From Cunninghamella blakesleeana (taxonomy: Eukaryota; Mucoromycota; Mucoromycetes; Mucorales; Cunninghamellaceae): 64,000 nt of DNA. A program made the position numbers and the translations under genes. Below the pieces are notes generated by a model. That model saw only the letters and a program-made list of their open reading frames with translations, did no database searches and was not told where the DNA came from. Numbering within the stretch: position 1 is the first letter of the stretch; each line of letters starts with the position of its first letter. The stretch spans positions 124,001 to 188,000 of the forward strand of contig JAFCIZ010000010.1 of assembly GCA_017871115.1 (NCBI GenBank). The letters are read 5' to 3'. Below, in pieces: positions 24,685 through 36,607 of the stretch.

Positions 24685-25042
24685 TATGTGTATATACTTA
24701 TATTAATATTTATTTATTATTTGTTTGTTTGTTTATTTATTTATTTATATATTTATTTATATTGAATAGAAAAAAAATAATAAATATTAATCTCCTATAA
24801 AGAATATTTCCAAAATAGTTAAAAAATTGATCATTTTCAATTTATTCTAATATAAATTTATATATATTATAATTTTACTATTATCTTTGACAGCGTTTAA
24901 CTTTTAGTTATAATACGAATTTAAACTACTTAAACGTTAAATAAAAAAAAAAGGCAAATGATCTTGTGTAGGACATACCTCCCCTGACCCTTTACATAAA
25001 TATGCATATCCTACCTTCCTATTTTTTTTTCTTCTTTCTTCC

Positions 25043-25086
<44 letters not shown>

Positions 25087-25150
25087 CTTTCTTTCTTTCT
25101 TTTTCATCTTTTCATCTTTTTTAAGCTTGTATATATAATAATTAAAATAG
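24685..25150. other. intergenic, AT-rich
   Basis: Contains a (TTA)n run at 25048-25084 and a pyrimidine tract (CTTT repeats, 25087-25120) just upstream of the GH125 start. No gene. Confidence 0.5.
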
Positions 25151-27247
25151 ATGCCTTCCATTTTACCAAAATCGTGTCCAGATTACACAAAGTACGTTAT
25201 AATAGGAAAAAGATCAGTATATATTTATTTCTTTTATTAATTATTCATTCATTCTTATATTTTTATTCCAATCACTTCAGATATGCATCACTTTTTCATG
25301 AACCAGCAAGTCAAGGCTCCTTTCATTTACCGTACCAAAGACCTATAGAATCATGTCGTACTTTTACGAGTAAGATCATTGATCAAGTAGTTGATACAGT
25401 AGCAAAAAGTGTAAATAAATAAAACTATTTTACTACATATATGTATATATACATTTATAAACTTTATTACAAGTATACTAACACTCCTATTCAACCTACT
25501 TTTTTTAATTGGCTACATTTTGCTACATATTATAATTATTATTATTATTAATACTAATATTTATAAAAGATATCCAATTTAGATCTTGCACAACTATTCA
25601 GAAATACTTTTCCAAATACATTAGATACAACAATTAGAGAGACGGTGTGTTTCATGACCAAAGTAAAAACAACAGCGGAATGTCATCCATTGGCCTTTTT
25701 AGTCACGGGAGATATTGATGCTATGTGGTTAAGAGATTCTGCCAACCAAATCATGCCTTATTTAGAATATATCCCTCAAGATCTGCAATTAAAAAAATTA
25801 TTTTTAGGTACCATTTATATGCAAGCTCATTTTATATCCATTGACCCCTATGCCAATGCCTTTTATCCACCAACTAATATGACTGAATGGTCCATGATGC
25901 ACCGACCTAATAATTACCAACATCATGTAAATGCACTTGATAGTGCTCCTCCTGTCTATGAGTCCAAATGGGAAATTGATTCACTAGCTTCCTTTTTCAG
26001 TCTTTCTTATAATTATTGGAAGTCATCAAACGATTCTTCTTTTGTTGATAATCCTATTTGGATTAATGCTGTACAAGTCGCTTTAACTACTTTAGAAAAT
26101 GAACAGCATGGTACTTTTGATTCTGTAACAGGTAATATAATAAAAAAGTAAAAATAAAGTAAAAATATTCAATTCTTATTTATTAATTATAAAATATAGG
26201 AAAACCTTTACCAGTCAATGATCGTTTTTTTCAAAAAGCTGACAGACCAACTGAGACACAATTCTTGGATGGAAGGGGTCAACCGATTAAAGAGACAGGT
26301 ATGGTACGTACATTATTTAGACCTTCAGACGATGCGTGTGTCTATACCTTTTTTGTTCCTGGAAATGCAATGATGTCAGTTGAATTAGATCATATGAGTC
26401 AACTTATTCAAAATAAAAACAGCACACTGGCTACTCAAGCAAAGAAACTATCGGATGATATTCGAAATGCCATTTATAAATATGCTGTAGTCGACCTACC
26501 CGAACATGGAAAAGTTTTTGCATGTAAGTATTTTATTATATAACATAATGACTATTTTTTTTTTTATTTTTTTTAGTGAGAGTAAAGACTAATCGTCATT
26601 TCTCTTTTTTTTTTTCTTTTTTTTTATTAATTTTTTTTAGATGAAGTAGATGGTTATGGATCTCATATCATTATGGATGATGCTAATGTTCCATCATTAT
26701 TATCTTTACCTCTATTAGGTTTTATCGATGAAAAGGATCCTATTTATGTGAATACTCGTAAATTAGTCCTTTCTAAAGATAATCCATATTATTTCAAAGG
26801 CCCAAGAATGGAAGGAATAGGTGGACCTCACGTGGGCTTAAATTATGCATGGCCAATGTCACAAATCGTCAAGGTTAATAATATTTACGTTTTTTAATTA
26901 TTCATTATATATTTATTTAATATTGAATAATAGTAACTTATTATTTTATTTCTTTATAGATTTTAACATCAAATGATGATGAAGAAATTAAAGAATCATT
27001 AAATTCCATTCTAAAATCAACAGATGGAACTGGTTTAATTCATGAATCTGTCAATGTATATGATGGTAAATGATAATAATAATACTTGATAGATGTGATT
27101 TAAAGTTGTATATTCATTTTTTTTTCTTTAATATTTATAGATAATAATCCGTATACTAGACCATGGTTTGCTTGGGCTAATGGGTTATTCGGTCAAGCAA
27201 TATTAAAACTTTATAAGGAAAAACCTAATCTTCTTTCTTCTTTTTAA
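25151..27247 (+). CDS. glycoside hydrolase family 125 exo-alpha-1,6-mannosidase
   Basis: Exons 25151-25191, 25281-25408, 25583-26131, 26200-26523, 26641-26873, 26960-27065 and 27141-27247 give 495 aa. Family landmarks run the whole length: CPDYTKYAS and RPIESCRTF at the start, FRNTFPNTLDTTI, VTGDIDAMWLRDSANQ, ALDSAPPVYESKWEIDSL, FRPSDDACVYTFFVPGNAM, IMDDANVPSLLSLPLLG, MEGIGGPHVG and NPYTRPWFAWANGLFG. GH125 enzymes are metal-independent, inverting exo-alpha-1,6-mannosidases that trim fungal mannans or N-glycans. The hydrophobic stretch that could suggest an N-terminal anchor (about 25195-25275) lies inside the first intron, bounded by GTACGT and TTCAG, so the mature protein has no obvious signal or membrane segment. 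The exon 2 donor (GTGTAA) is the weakest junction. Confidence 0.9.
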
Positions 27248-27710
27248 ATCATTTATTTAATTTAATTTAATTTTTTAACATCTAATACTAATAATAAGAT
27301 ACCTTTTAAGTAACTATATCAGTAATAATAAATATGAGTATATAAAATGAAGGTTCTTTTGATTTTTTAGCTTTATAAATCGAGTATAATAGTTTCTTTT
27401 GTATGCCCGAAACAGACATTGAACTTTTATATATAGTCCATTTATGGGCTAAAACCAATTTTTTTTTTTGTATGATTGTATGTAAACAATAAAATACAAC
27501 TGACAAAATGATATTGAAAGGATATATTTCTCAATCAAGTTAATTAAATTATGCATAATACTCTATAGCTAATATTTTTTTTAAAAAAAATAAAAATAAA
27601 ATAATAGCAAAGGGATTATGATATATTATTTATTACATTAGATATATATCATTATAAAAAAATTAAATAAGGTATAAATAGTTTCTAGTTAAAGGATTTT
27701 AATTTTGTTT
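27248..27710. other. intergenic between convergent genes
   Basis: Shared 3' region of the GH125 gene and the leftward LAPTM-like gene. No gene seen. Confidence 0.5.
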
Positions 27711-28966
27711 TTAAACTATATCAATAATATTTTCATCCTTTGTTTTTTTGAATTCTGAGAAATAGGGAGGGGGAGGGGTTGTAACTACTTCTTCTTTTTC
27801 TTGATTTTTATTTGAAGGCTTTACATTACTCAAAACAATAACATTTTGACGATTGGCATCCATTTGCATCATTGGATCATTTGGATAAACACCAAAACCA
27901 CCAGGATTCATTGGATGGACCATTGAAGGGTCCATAGGTATATTATTTGGTAAGGCTTGTCGATAAGCGGATGGTTGGAATGCATTATGTGATTTTTTTA
28001 CTGAATAAGAATAAAAGCAAATAACCCAGTATAACTATTATATTTATAAGGTTACTAATTTGATTCTATAGCTCTTATTATTATTATTATTATTAATATA
28101 ATATATATATGCTTTAAAAAACTTACATAAAAAATAGAAATCATAGCTATAGATAATATACCGAATTTTAATTCATTTTCCCAAGTTCTTTGACAATTAT
28201 AAAAATCAGTAGATTGAAAATTAATATTGGTTGCATTATTATTTAAGGCTTGTTCTACCCCACTTTGTAATGACCCAGAAGATGAAGTTATACACCATGA
28301 ATAATAATCACCTTTTGTCGCGGCAAATATAATAACATTGGCAATACCATCTATAATTACTCCTAATGCGCCTAAAGTAACCCATACAATTACATGACTA
28401 ACATAATACCAATGATTCTAAAAAAAAAAAATCACAGGATTGAATATATTTTTAAATCGGTATCTTTGATACTAATTTGTATCTATTTTACTATATATCT
28501 ATATATAATTACTTTACATAAAAAACGGTAAACATACCAAATGCTGATATACAAGCAAAGCCTAGATTAATTACACCAAAGACTACAATAGGTGGGTCGT
28601 TCAAATAGGAAAAAAATGCTATTCATAATAAAAAATAAAAAATAAAATGGTTATTCATTTTATTTATTTAATATTTATTTATTAATTACTTACGACTTTT
28701 ATGTTGAAATGCAACGGCAGCAAAATAAAGTGATAAACCCTAATAAAATAAAGTAATAATATTTCTATGATTAAACATTTCTTATTACTATTGTTATTAA
28801 AACTAATATGAGATAATTTACGTACGACCCATATTAAACAAGATATCATAGCACCAGCTCTTAAATGAATACAACCACAACATTTCCTCAATGCTGATTT
28901 ATCTGAATGTAAATACCTAACTCTATATTCAGGTTGAAGCATATGTAAAAACGATGGTGCCCACAT
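27711..28966 (-). CDS. LAPTM-like four-helix membrane protein with C-terminal PPxY (paralogue B)
   Basis: Exons 28966-28826, 28739-28694, 28618-28518, 28417-28127 and 28034-27711 give 300 aa. It repeats the plan of the 8146-9405 gene: RKCCGCIHLRAGA before helix 1, PFFSYL ... VVFGVINLGF in helix 2, a loop with WCI and YNC cysteines, then YWVICFYSYS and a tail with NVIVLSNVKPS and PPPPYF. Intron positions match except for one extra intron inside helix 1. The motif set resembles LAPTM4/5; a role in endolysosomal membranes through PPxY-WW ubiquitin ligase binding is inferred. The tail is Pro/Met/Gly-rich instead of the basic DN-rich tail of paralogue A, suggesting diverged regulation. Confidence 0.8.
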
Positions 28967-30391
28967 TTTTTTATGTTGATATATTTTATTTAAACTTGTA
29001 AAGCGTTTATGTGATTTTCTTTAATAACAATAATAATAAAGATCAAAATAGTAAAAGAAAGAGAGAGGAAAGAAATAACAACAAATGTTTTTTTTAAAAA
29101 TAAATAAATTATAAAATGGGTTATATGTTTTGATAAATACCATATATAGACTTTGCAAAAAAGTGAATAAGTGACACTTGAAAAAAAATCCAAAAAAGGA
29201 AAGTAGGTTATTTTGAAAGTGTTTATTTACTAAGAAAAAAAAAGGAGCCACAGAATAAAATATAGAATACGAGTAAAATATAAAATATAAATATCATAAA
29301 ATAAAACAATAAAATAATAAATAAAACTATAATAATATACTAATATATAATAATATAATAAATTATTATCATCATAATAAACATAAAACAAAAATTTATA
29401 TGATTATAACCAAAGGCAGAGGGTTGGGCGGAGTGTAAATAAATAAAAACAAAAGCTGAATGAAAGTTGAACCGCATAATGATGTAAAAATAAAGGTAAA
29501 GTAGGGTTTAAATAAAAGTTAAGAAAAAGACATATAAAAAAAAAGAGACTATAATGATTAAAAGAAGGTATAATGAATTTTAATTTTATGATTTAAAAAA
29601 AGAAAATGATGTCGTTAAACTGTCGTAAAACATCAACAACTTCAATGTATTATTTTATTTGTAATTATCGAGTCACTAATGTATATATATATATAATGTA
29701 TGTAATAATACTTTATACAAAATCATTTATTTGTTTTAATACAGTTTCTAATGTTACCTGTTTATTTTTTTATTTTTTATTTTTTTGCGAGTATCCATGC
29801 ATTGTATGATAATTATACACTATAAATGCGAATGGCTATAATTTTTTTATCATAACTTTCAAAAAAATTATTCAGTTTAATATTGGTAACATTTTAGTTG
29901 AGTATCTAATCAAATTGAATTGCTTAGATATTACCAATATTTATTAATCTTTTATTAACATATCGTACAAGTCGATGTTTTTAGAACAGGTTGGCATTAC
30001 TAATGAAATACTAAAAGTATCTTATTAAACCTTAAGCTAAATATTTATTTATTTGCTTATTCTTTTTTATTCGTGTGTGTAGGGGGAAATTATAAACCTA
30101 TGCTTATTTTTACAAGTTTTTTTTCAGGAATTTTCATTTCTTTTTAATCATAAGTTCTAACACGGTAAGAGTTGATTATTGATTAGAATAAATTATCCAT
30201 ATGTAATTAATAAATCATATTATGATTTTATTTTATGTATATATTTTTAAGCAGATAATTAAAAATTATAAACTCAAACAATTTGATTGGGTGAATTCAG
30301 AGGCTGACTTTATTTTTTAATTTAAATTTTGAATTTTTTCCATGTATTTTACACCTTTTTCTTTCCATGGTTGTTTTTTTTAAAAAAAACT
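28967..30391. other. intergenic, AT-rich, with a 63-bp inverted repeat
   Basis: Promoters of the divergent genes at 28966 and 30392. Only notable structure is the inverted repeat at 29879-29941. Short open frames here look random. Confidence 0.5.
29879..29941. repeat. 63-bp inverted repeat (hairpin)
   Basis: Outer arms AATATTGGTAA (29879-29889) and TTACCAATATT (29931-29941) are perfect 11-bp complements. An inner pair, AGTATCTAA and TTAGATATT, pairs with one wobble, leaving a loop of roughly 14 nt. Could be a fold-back element remnant or a transcript hairpin; no flanking duplication was identified. Confidence 0.6.
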
Positions 30392-30614
30392 ATGTTGACA
30401 AAGTCGTTACCTATTCTTTTTGATAAAACAACTATTTCCTTATTTGAAAAACGCTTGTTAAAATCACCTAATTTTAAATTTAGATATCAGCCTGATGCAA
30501 AGGATGCTGCTGTGCTATTACCTTTATGTATTGTAAATAAAAAACCAAGTGTTCTTTTTACTATTCGCAATCTCAATATGAGAACTCATCGTGGGGAAAT
30601 TAGGTAATATTAAA

Positions 30615-30646
<32 letters not shown>

Positions 30647-31402
30647 TAGTAAATATACATGATAATAATAATGATAATACATACATATATATATTATTTA
30701 TAAAAAGATTACTATGATATAAAAATTTATTTTATCGTTTTAGCTTCCCTGGTGGCAAAGCTGGTTAGTTATATCAATACATATCATATTATTATTATTA
30801 TTATTATTATTATAATTACTATTATTGCTATTATTTTTATAGTTTCTATTCATATATTTTTAAACTAATATTCTATATATATATCCTTTTTTCAATATAT
30901 AGATCCTACAGATACAGATTTAAAATATACAGCTTTGAGGGAAACAACGGAAGAAATTGGTATTCCCGATTCAGCAATAGATATACTTGGAAGTTATTCA
31001 ACAGTACCCAATAAGACAGGCTCACTTAAAGTCCATCCTTATGTTGGTTTGATTCGTGATGAAATTGACCCCAGTACACTTAATTTTAACCCTGATGAAG
31101 TCTCTTCTGTATTTAGTTTACCTTTAGACTATTTAATACAGCCATCCGTACGTGAATTGAAATCTTTTAGAAATAGTCAACATAAATATACAGTATTTAA
31201 AATACCAGAGGATATGCCAGGCGAAGAACGTGAAATTTGGGGTTTAACTAGTTTTATTTTAGATGGTAAATTATATAAATACGTAGAATATAAAGAGTTA
31301 TGTGTATGTCTGTCTAATGAAATTCATAATTGATTTTCTTTTTTTATATTTATTTATTTATTAGGAGTGTTTCGAAGAATATTGCAGGAGCATTATCATT
31401 AG
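30392..31402 (+). CDS. Nudix hydrolase, CoA-diphosphatase type (Pcd1/NUDT7-like)
   Basis: Exons 30392-30603, 30744-30763 (20 nt), 30903-31265 and 31365-31402 give 210 aa. The CoA-specific signature VLFTIRNLNMRTHRGEISFP precedes the Nudix box GGKADPTDTDLKYTALRETT followed by EEIG. These enzymes cleave CoA and oxidised or acyl-CoA to phosphopantetheine products, usually in peroxisomes or mitochondria. The C-terminus (EHYH) is not a canonical PTS1, so location is open. The Nudix box is split over three exons, its SFPGGKA core being encoded by the 20-nt microexon. It ends 156 bp from the convergent BAHD gene. Confidence 0.9.
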
Positions 31403-31558
31403 AAATTTATTTTTATATCGCATTTATAATAAAATAATAGAGTAAAAGAGCAATATTTTAATTGTAATAAAACAATCATTATGCGATATTTATTTATTTT
31501 ATTAATTAAATGTTGGTATATATAATTTTAATTATTTACTTGCGTTGAAGAATGGTTA

Positions 31559-33216
31559 TTAATAAAGGATTCGACGTGCATATTTCTTGATCTCATGATC
31601 ATTTACAAAAGCTTTGATTGAATCTGGATCCATTTGAAGTTGAACATCGTACATAGCGCCTTTATTCCCATCACTTCGACCAAAAATAACTAAACATCCA
31701 TTGCCACCTGATGTAATATATCCTCTTGTTCGATCAGGTCTTCCATAACCAAAATCTATTCTCCAAAAAGGTAGCATGGAAATATCGTTTCCCGTAATTT
31801 GTGTGTCTGAATTAGGTTGATACGAGAGATAATGAACCGTCATATCTTCATTTAGCGTATATATTTTACTAAGGCTATGGAATAAGGAAGGTGTTAAACT
31901 CATAGATTGCTGTTGAAATGCTTTAGCTGCTTCTACCAAAGAGGTTGATTTGATTTGTTTTTTATTCATTGATACAGATCTAGTTCTAAAAAAAACATAA
32001 ATATGAATATAAAAAAATGTGAAGATATATTATTAGTTCTATTGCTTCTTCCTTTTCTTGTTCTTATTTTTATATTTCTTCTTCAAATCCCATATAATAC
32101 TTACACCATCCAATTTCCAAAATAAAAATCAATATCTTTCGTTTTTTGCATGACTGTTCTACCATTAACACTAAATATTAATTTGACAGCATCCTCTTCT
32201 GCCAATTCTTTTTTAGATCGAATAATAGCTCTTAATAATAAACCAAAAAGAGCATCTTTTGTTGATATTTGTTGACGGTTTTTAATCATATCCCTGGTAT
32301 GTGCATCCTTTTTACATTCAAGTAATCCGTCTGAATAAAATTCCAAAACAATGCTTTTCAATGGTGCAGGGCCATTTGGCGATGTTTTTGTTAAAATACG
32401 ATGAGGATTATTTGTATTTGCTGAATCTGTCTTTAAACGATACTGTTGATAGGAAATGGACTTATGTTGTTCACGGTAATAATCAATGGCTTCATCTGTA
32501 ATGATGGTTTTATCTGGTATAGCAATGATGGATCTATTGAAACTACTTTTACCGTACGTCAATCCTCTTGCTAATTTCGCCCATGAATCTAAAAATAAAC
32601 ATATAGAGTATGTGTCTGCTATTTTATGCAACATCATGACACCTAAAACAACTCCCCCATCCAAAAATCGATTTAATTGTATTGCTAATAGTGGATCTTG
32701 ATAAGATCTATAAAAATGAATCGGAAGCATCCGGTGATAATCCAACTGATGTGGTAAATAGCCTTCTTCTCTAGCATCCTCTAATTTTTCTTGATAGATT
32801 GCTTCCTAATAAGGTTTAAAATATAAAAAAAGAACAAAGAGAAAAAGTAATACTATTACTTTAATATATAAAGCTTATTGTTATTATTGTTTTTATTATT
32901 TAATATTACTTACTTGAAATAAAACGCCAGTGTCATTACAATGTATTTCATCACGGCCGTTTCCAATATCTATTAAGCGGCCGGCAAGTGGATAAAAATC
33001 AACTAGCACTTGACGTAGAGAATGAAGTAAAAAAGAAGTCTCCATGAAATCAGCACTCTTGTTGAAGTTGGGATAAAATAGTAATAAAGGTATATATGAT
33101 TTATACATAACGACATCCCAATCTGATAAAGGTAATTTTCCATTTTCCTTAGACGTTGGTATAGCTGGTTTAATCCATTCTTGTTTGCAAATGTGTATAT
33201 GTGGTAAAGGAACCAT
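31559..33216 (-). CDS. BAHD-type acyl-CoA O-acyltransferase (transferase family PF02458)
   Basis: Exons 33216-32914, 32805-32105 and 31985-31559 give 476 aa. Both diagnostic motifs are present: HKIAD (HxxxD, about residues 161-165, catalytic His) and DFGYG (about 412-416, the structural DFGWG variant). FYPLAGRL near residue 86 is the usual N-terminal landmark, and STKDALFGLLLRAI is also typical. BAHD enzymes transfer acyl groups from CoA to hydroxyls or amines; plants use them widely in secondary metabolism and fungi have fewer. Substrate unknown. No neighbouring biosynthetic cluster is evident. No signal or membrane segment, so probably cytosolic. Confidence 0.87.
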
Positions 33217-33928
33217 TCTTTTTTACGTATTATCGTTAATATTATTTTTCTGAAGATTAAAAAGTAAAATAAAAGAATGGTAATAATAATAATAATAGTA
33301 GCATTGATATTTTAAAAAAGTATTGTTCATATTTGTTATATTGTATTTATTTATCCGTAAGAAATAATAAAAATAAAAAATAGAGAGAAAAGAAAAAAAA
33401 GAAAAAGAACAAACAAATTTTAGACGAAAAAGGAAAGCAAAAACGGAGTATTAAAAAATTAATCCATTCATGCTATATTTCTATTGTAGTTAAACTATTT
33501 TTGAATTTTATAATATGTGTATGGATAATAAATAAATAAATATTAGTACAAAATAGTCAAAATAAATAGAATTAAAATTGATATGATTTTTGTCTTCATT
33601 TTCTTTTTTTATCATTATTAATAAATTTCCTGTAGCAATATTGGGACAGAGAAGTTGTGTTAATATGATGACGTATATATTCTTGGTAAAGAGATTAAAA
33701 ACTGATCACTCATATTTTTCATAATTTTTTTTTCTTCTTCTTGGTGGGTGCAAGGAAATTTAAAGTTTTTTTTTTTTTTTATTTTTTATTTTTTTTTACA
33801 TTAAACGTAATAAGTTGTTTTTCATATATGTAAATTTTTTTATTAGCTTAAAGTGTAAAAGATATCAGAGATAAATTGCTTTATTATATTGTACATAAAA
33901 TACAAATAATGCCATCAATACTACTATT
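33217..33928. other. intergenic, AT-rich
   Basis: Promoter side of the BAHD gene and 3' side of the esterase gene. Poly-T runs near 33766-33797. No gene seen. Confidence 0.5.
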
Positions 33929-35212
33929 CTAGTGGTTATTGGGTGGTTGAAGTAAACGGAATTTGACTTGGTTTTCAATATCATCCAAGTTTATGTTTCT
34001 CCAAGCTGGTATTTCCATATCTATATTATTAGGATGGATTTCAGGATAGTGACGTTGAATAGTTTCCATAACTAAATCAAATAGTACCTATTTAAATATA
34101 TAGAAAATAATTAATTGTATTTACATTTTATTATATACTTTATCACAAACGTAAAAGTATTTCAAAATGAATGTATTATAGCCTACCTTATATCCATTAC
34201 CATTAAGATGTAAACCATCGAAAGAAAAAAAACAAAGGCCATCACTATGGTCCTTAGCTTTTTCACTAAGACTACTCCAAATATCAATTACTGGTATATT
34301 ATGTTCTATTCCAAATGCAATAACCGTTTCAGCATAATGACGAGTATTATCCGATAATCGATCAAGAGGTGTACCATTTTCTTTACAACGCTCTGACCAT
34401 TGAGATTCATTGAGTGGTGGCGGGGTAATAAGTAATAATCGAAGGTTAGGATTATAATAAGGTGAAGAAGGTTGTTTGATCATATCAATCATTGTTTTCA
34501 AATTGGTTTTATATCGATCTAAAGGTACATGTTGAGGACTAAATGGTAATGCTGCATCGTTGGCTCCAAAAAAAATGGTCATTAATTCAATACGTGCAGC
34601 TTCTCGATGTTGGTCTTCAACTTTTGGTAATATTTGTCGTAATATAGGCAATGCCCAATCAGTATTATAACCTATATATATATATGAATAAAAGTGTTGG
34701 TACGCTATTTAATGAACATACGTATTATATTTCTATAAGTTATAGTACCTGAAAACCCTCGGTTGTAAACATCCATTTTGCGTTGATAAGCCTATTAAAA
34801 AGTGTTTAAAAATAAAAAGAAGATAATCATTTTCTTAATACGTATGAAATTATATGTTCTATATGCGTATGTATAATTACTTACGCTGGCTATATTGGCA
34901 CCAAAACCAAAAAGTGCAGGATCAAAACTCATCTAAACAAAAAAAAAAAGAAAAAAAGAAAAAAAAAAAAAAGATGAATCCACCCTCTCTATTTGTAAAT
35001 ACATATTGTTCTTCTTTATTATGTCGTTTTATATATATGTCCATTAAATACCTGAGTAATAGAATCCTAATGAATACGCGAATATTATATTTAAAAAATA
35101 AATAAATAAAAGTTAATTTTATAATTTTTTCTAACGTGCGCATTTAAATATGTAATTAGCACTATTATTTACTTACGCCAAATAAAACTATCTGATTATA
35201 AGGATGATTCAT
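33929..35212 (-). CDS. IAH1: SGNH/GDSL esterase, isoamyl-acetate hydrolase type
   Basis: Exons 35212-35177, 35066-35052 (15 nt), 34932-34885, 34791-34749, 34671-34187 and 34087-33929 give 261 aa, close to the family size. SGNH blocks: VLFG + DSITQ (nucleophile Ser), YNRGFSGYNTDW (Gly), FFGANDAAL (Asn) and DGLHLNGNGY (Asp/His). Yeast Iah1 hydrolyses short-chain acetate esters such as isoamyl acetate. No signal peptide, so cytosolic. The catalytic serine sits alone in the 15-nt microexon. All introns before exon 5 are short with GTAAGT-like donors. Confidence 0.9.
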
Positions 35213-36081
35213 TTTAGAAAATAAGAAAAATAATATTAATGAAGTAAAAAGTAACTAAAAAAATCAATTTGAGCCTTTTTTTAAAAAAATTTCTGGTTAA
35301 ATTTTCGGTTTCCTTTTTAAGAATAACTTTCTATTCGATTCCCACCACATTTTTTCGCATCCTTTTTTTTTCCTTAATTTTAAAAGAAAAAAATAAACGT
35401 ATATTCAGTTTAAAAAGGTAAAAAAAAATTTATCAAAAAAATTCAAGTTGGTGGTACTACTTAAAAAATAATTTTTTTTTTATATCGACATTTTGTCCTT
35501 TATAATATATATTATTCTCCATACTTTACGAAGTGCATATTCTATAATATAACGAATAATATATGTTTGTATATATGATTTTTAATTAAATGAATTTTTT
35601 GATCCTATAGTAATTTAGTATTTTTGGTGGTTTATTATTTTACAACTTTAGCTAGCACTTCCTTTTATAATAAACATTGATTTTTCTTTTTGATGAAATA
35701 ATACTATTACTTGAAAAAAATCGAATCATTTGAAAAAATAAAAGCGACTTTTTGCTGTTATATAATAAACTTCTCTTCGAATAAATTATACTCTCGGATT
35801 TACACTTGATACATATATTCTATTATAGGTAAAAAAAAATAAAATAAAAGGAATAGTATATGGCTAAAAAAAAAAAAAATAGGCAATAGTGTATGAATAT
35901 GGAAAGATCATCAACTGATTTTTAACTTTCCAGCTTTTTTTATTAATCAAGCGCACCACTTGTAAACAAAATTTGATATTAATAAATCAACGATTGGAAC
36001 GACCTCGTGTTTATATTCGTATATAATTTGATATTGTTGTTTGATAAAGTAGAATATGTAAAAACGGATTGATAAAAAAGT
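35213..36081. other. intergenic, AT-rich
   Basis: Promoter of the esterase gene and 3' region of the cold-shock gene. Nothing else seen. Confidence 0.5.
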
Positions 36082-36357
36082 TTATTCATTTTCAAAATTT
36101 TCTATAACTTTTACATTTATTGCAGACATTTTCCCATCTGCACTTTCTTCAATATTAAATAAAACCTGATCACTTTCATTGAGTTGTGATATATTATGTT
36201 TCATAATTGAACTTATATGTACAAACAGATCCATTTTTTTGCCATCATTTATTTTTAGCGACTTATTAGGTATTATAAATCCAAAACCTTTTTCATAACT
36301 AAACCATTTAACTGTACCTTGAAATGTCTCTTCTGATATTCGTTTTGTTCGTATCAT
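36082..36357 (-). CDS. cold-shock-domain RNA-binding protein
   Basis: A single-exon 91-aa protein that is almost only a cold-shock domain: GTVKWFSYEKGFGFI contains the RNP1-type motif (KGFGFI) and DLFVHISSIM the RNP2-type motif, followed by a SDQVLFNIEES strand and a short acidic tail. CSDs are five-stranded OB folds that bind single-stranded RNA or DNA and melt RNA structure. Stand-alone bacterial-style CSD proteins are uncommon in fungi and absent from budding yeast, so acquisition from bacteria or retention of an old gene are both possible. AT-rich codons match the neighbours, so any transfer is not recent. Confidence 0.88.
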   Translation of the reverse strand: MIRTKRISEETFQGTVKWFSYEKGFGFIIPNKSLKINDGKKMDLFVHISSIMKHNISQLNESDQVLFNIEESADGKMSAINVKVIENFENE

Positions 36358-36607
36358 ATTTCGAGATTTATTATAATATTTGGTAGTATTATTATTATTG
36401 TTTTGAGTAACAAAAGAGAGGGTTTAATAAAAATTTTATTTGATTTTATTTTATTTTATAATAAATTATAACTCAGGTACCACATGGTATGATGCAAAAC
36501 TTGAGAATTTTAAATGGTCGAAAACAAAGAAGGCAATAAAACCAGGTATTGCGTTAAACCAGTAGATACAATATAGCACCCTCTATATCGAGGAGAAAAT
36601 AAAAAAG

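Noticed and set aside
25195..25275. N-terminal transmembrane anchor of the GH125 enzyme
   Set aside because: The hydrophobic frame lies in an intron with a strong GTACGT donor and TTCAG acceptor; splicing it out yields the family-typical CPDYTKYAS N-terminus.
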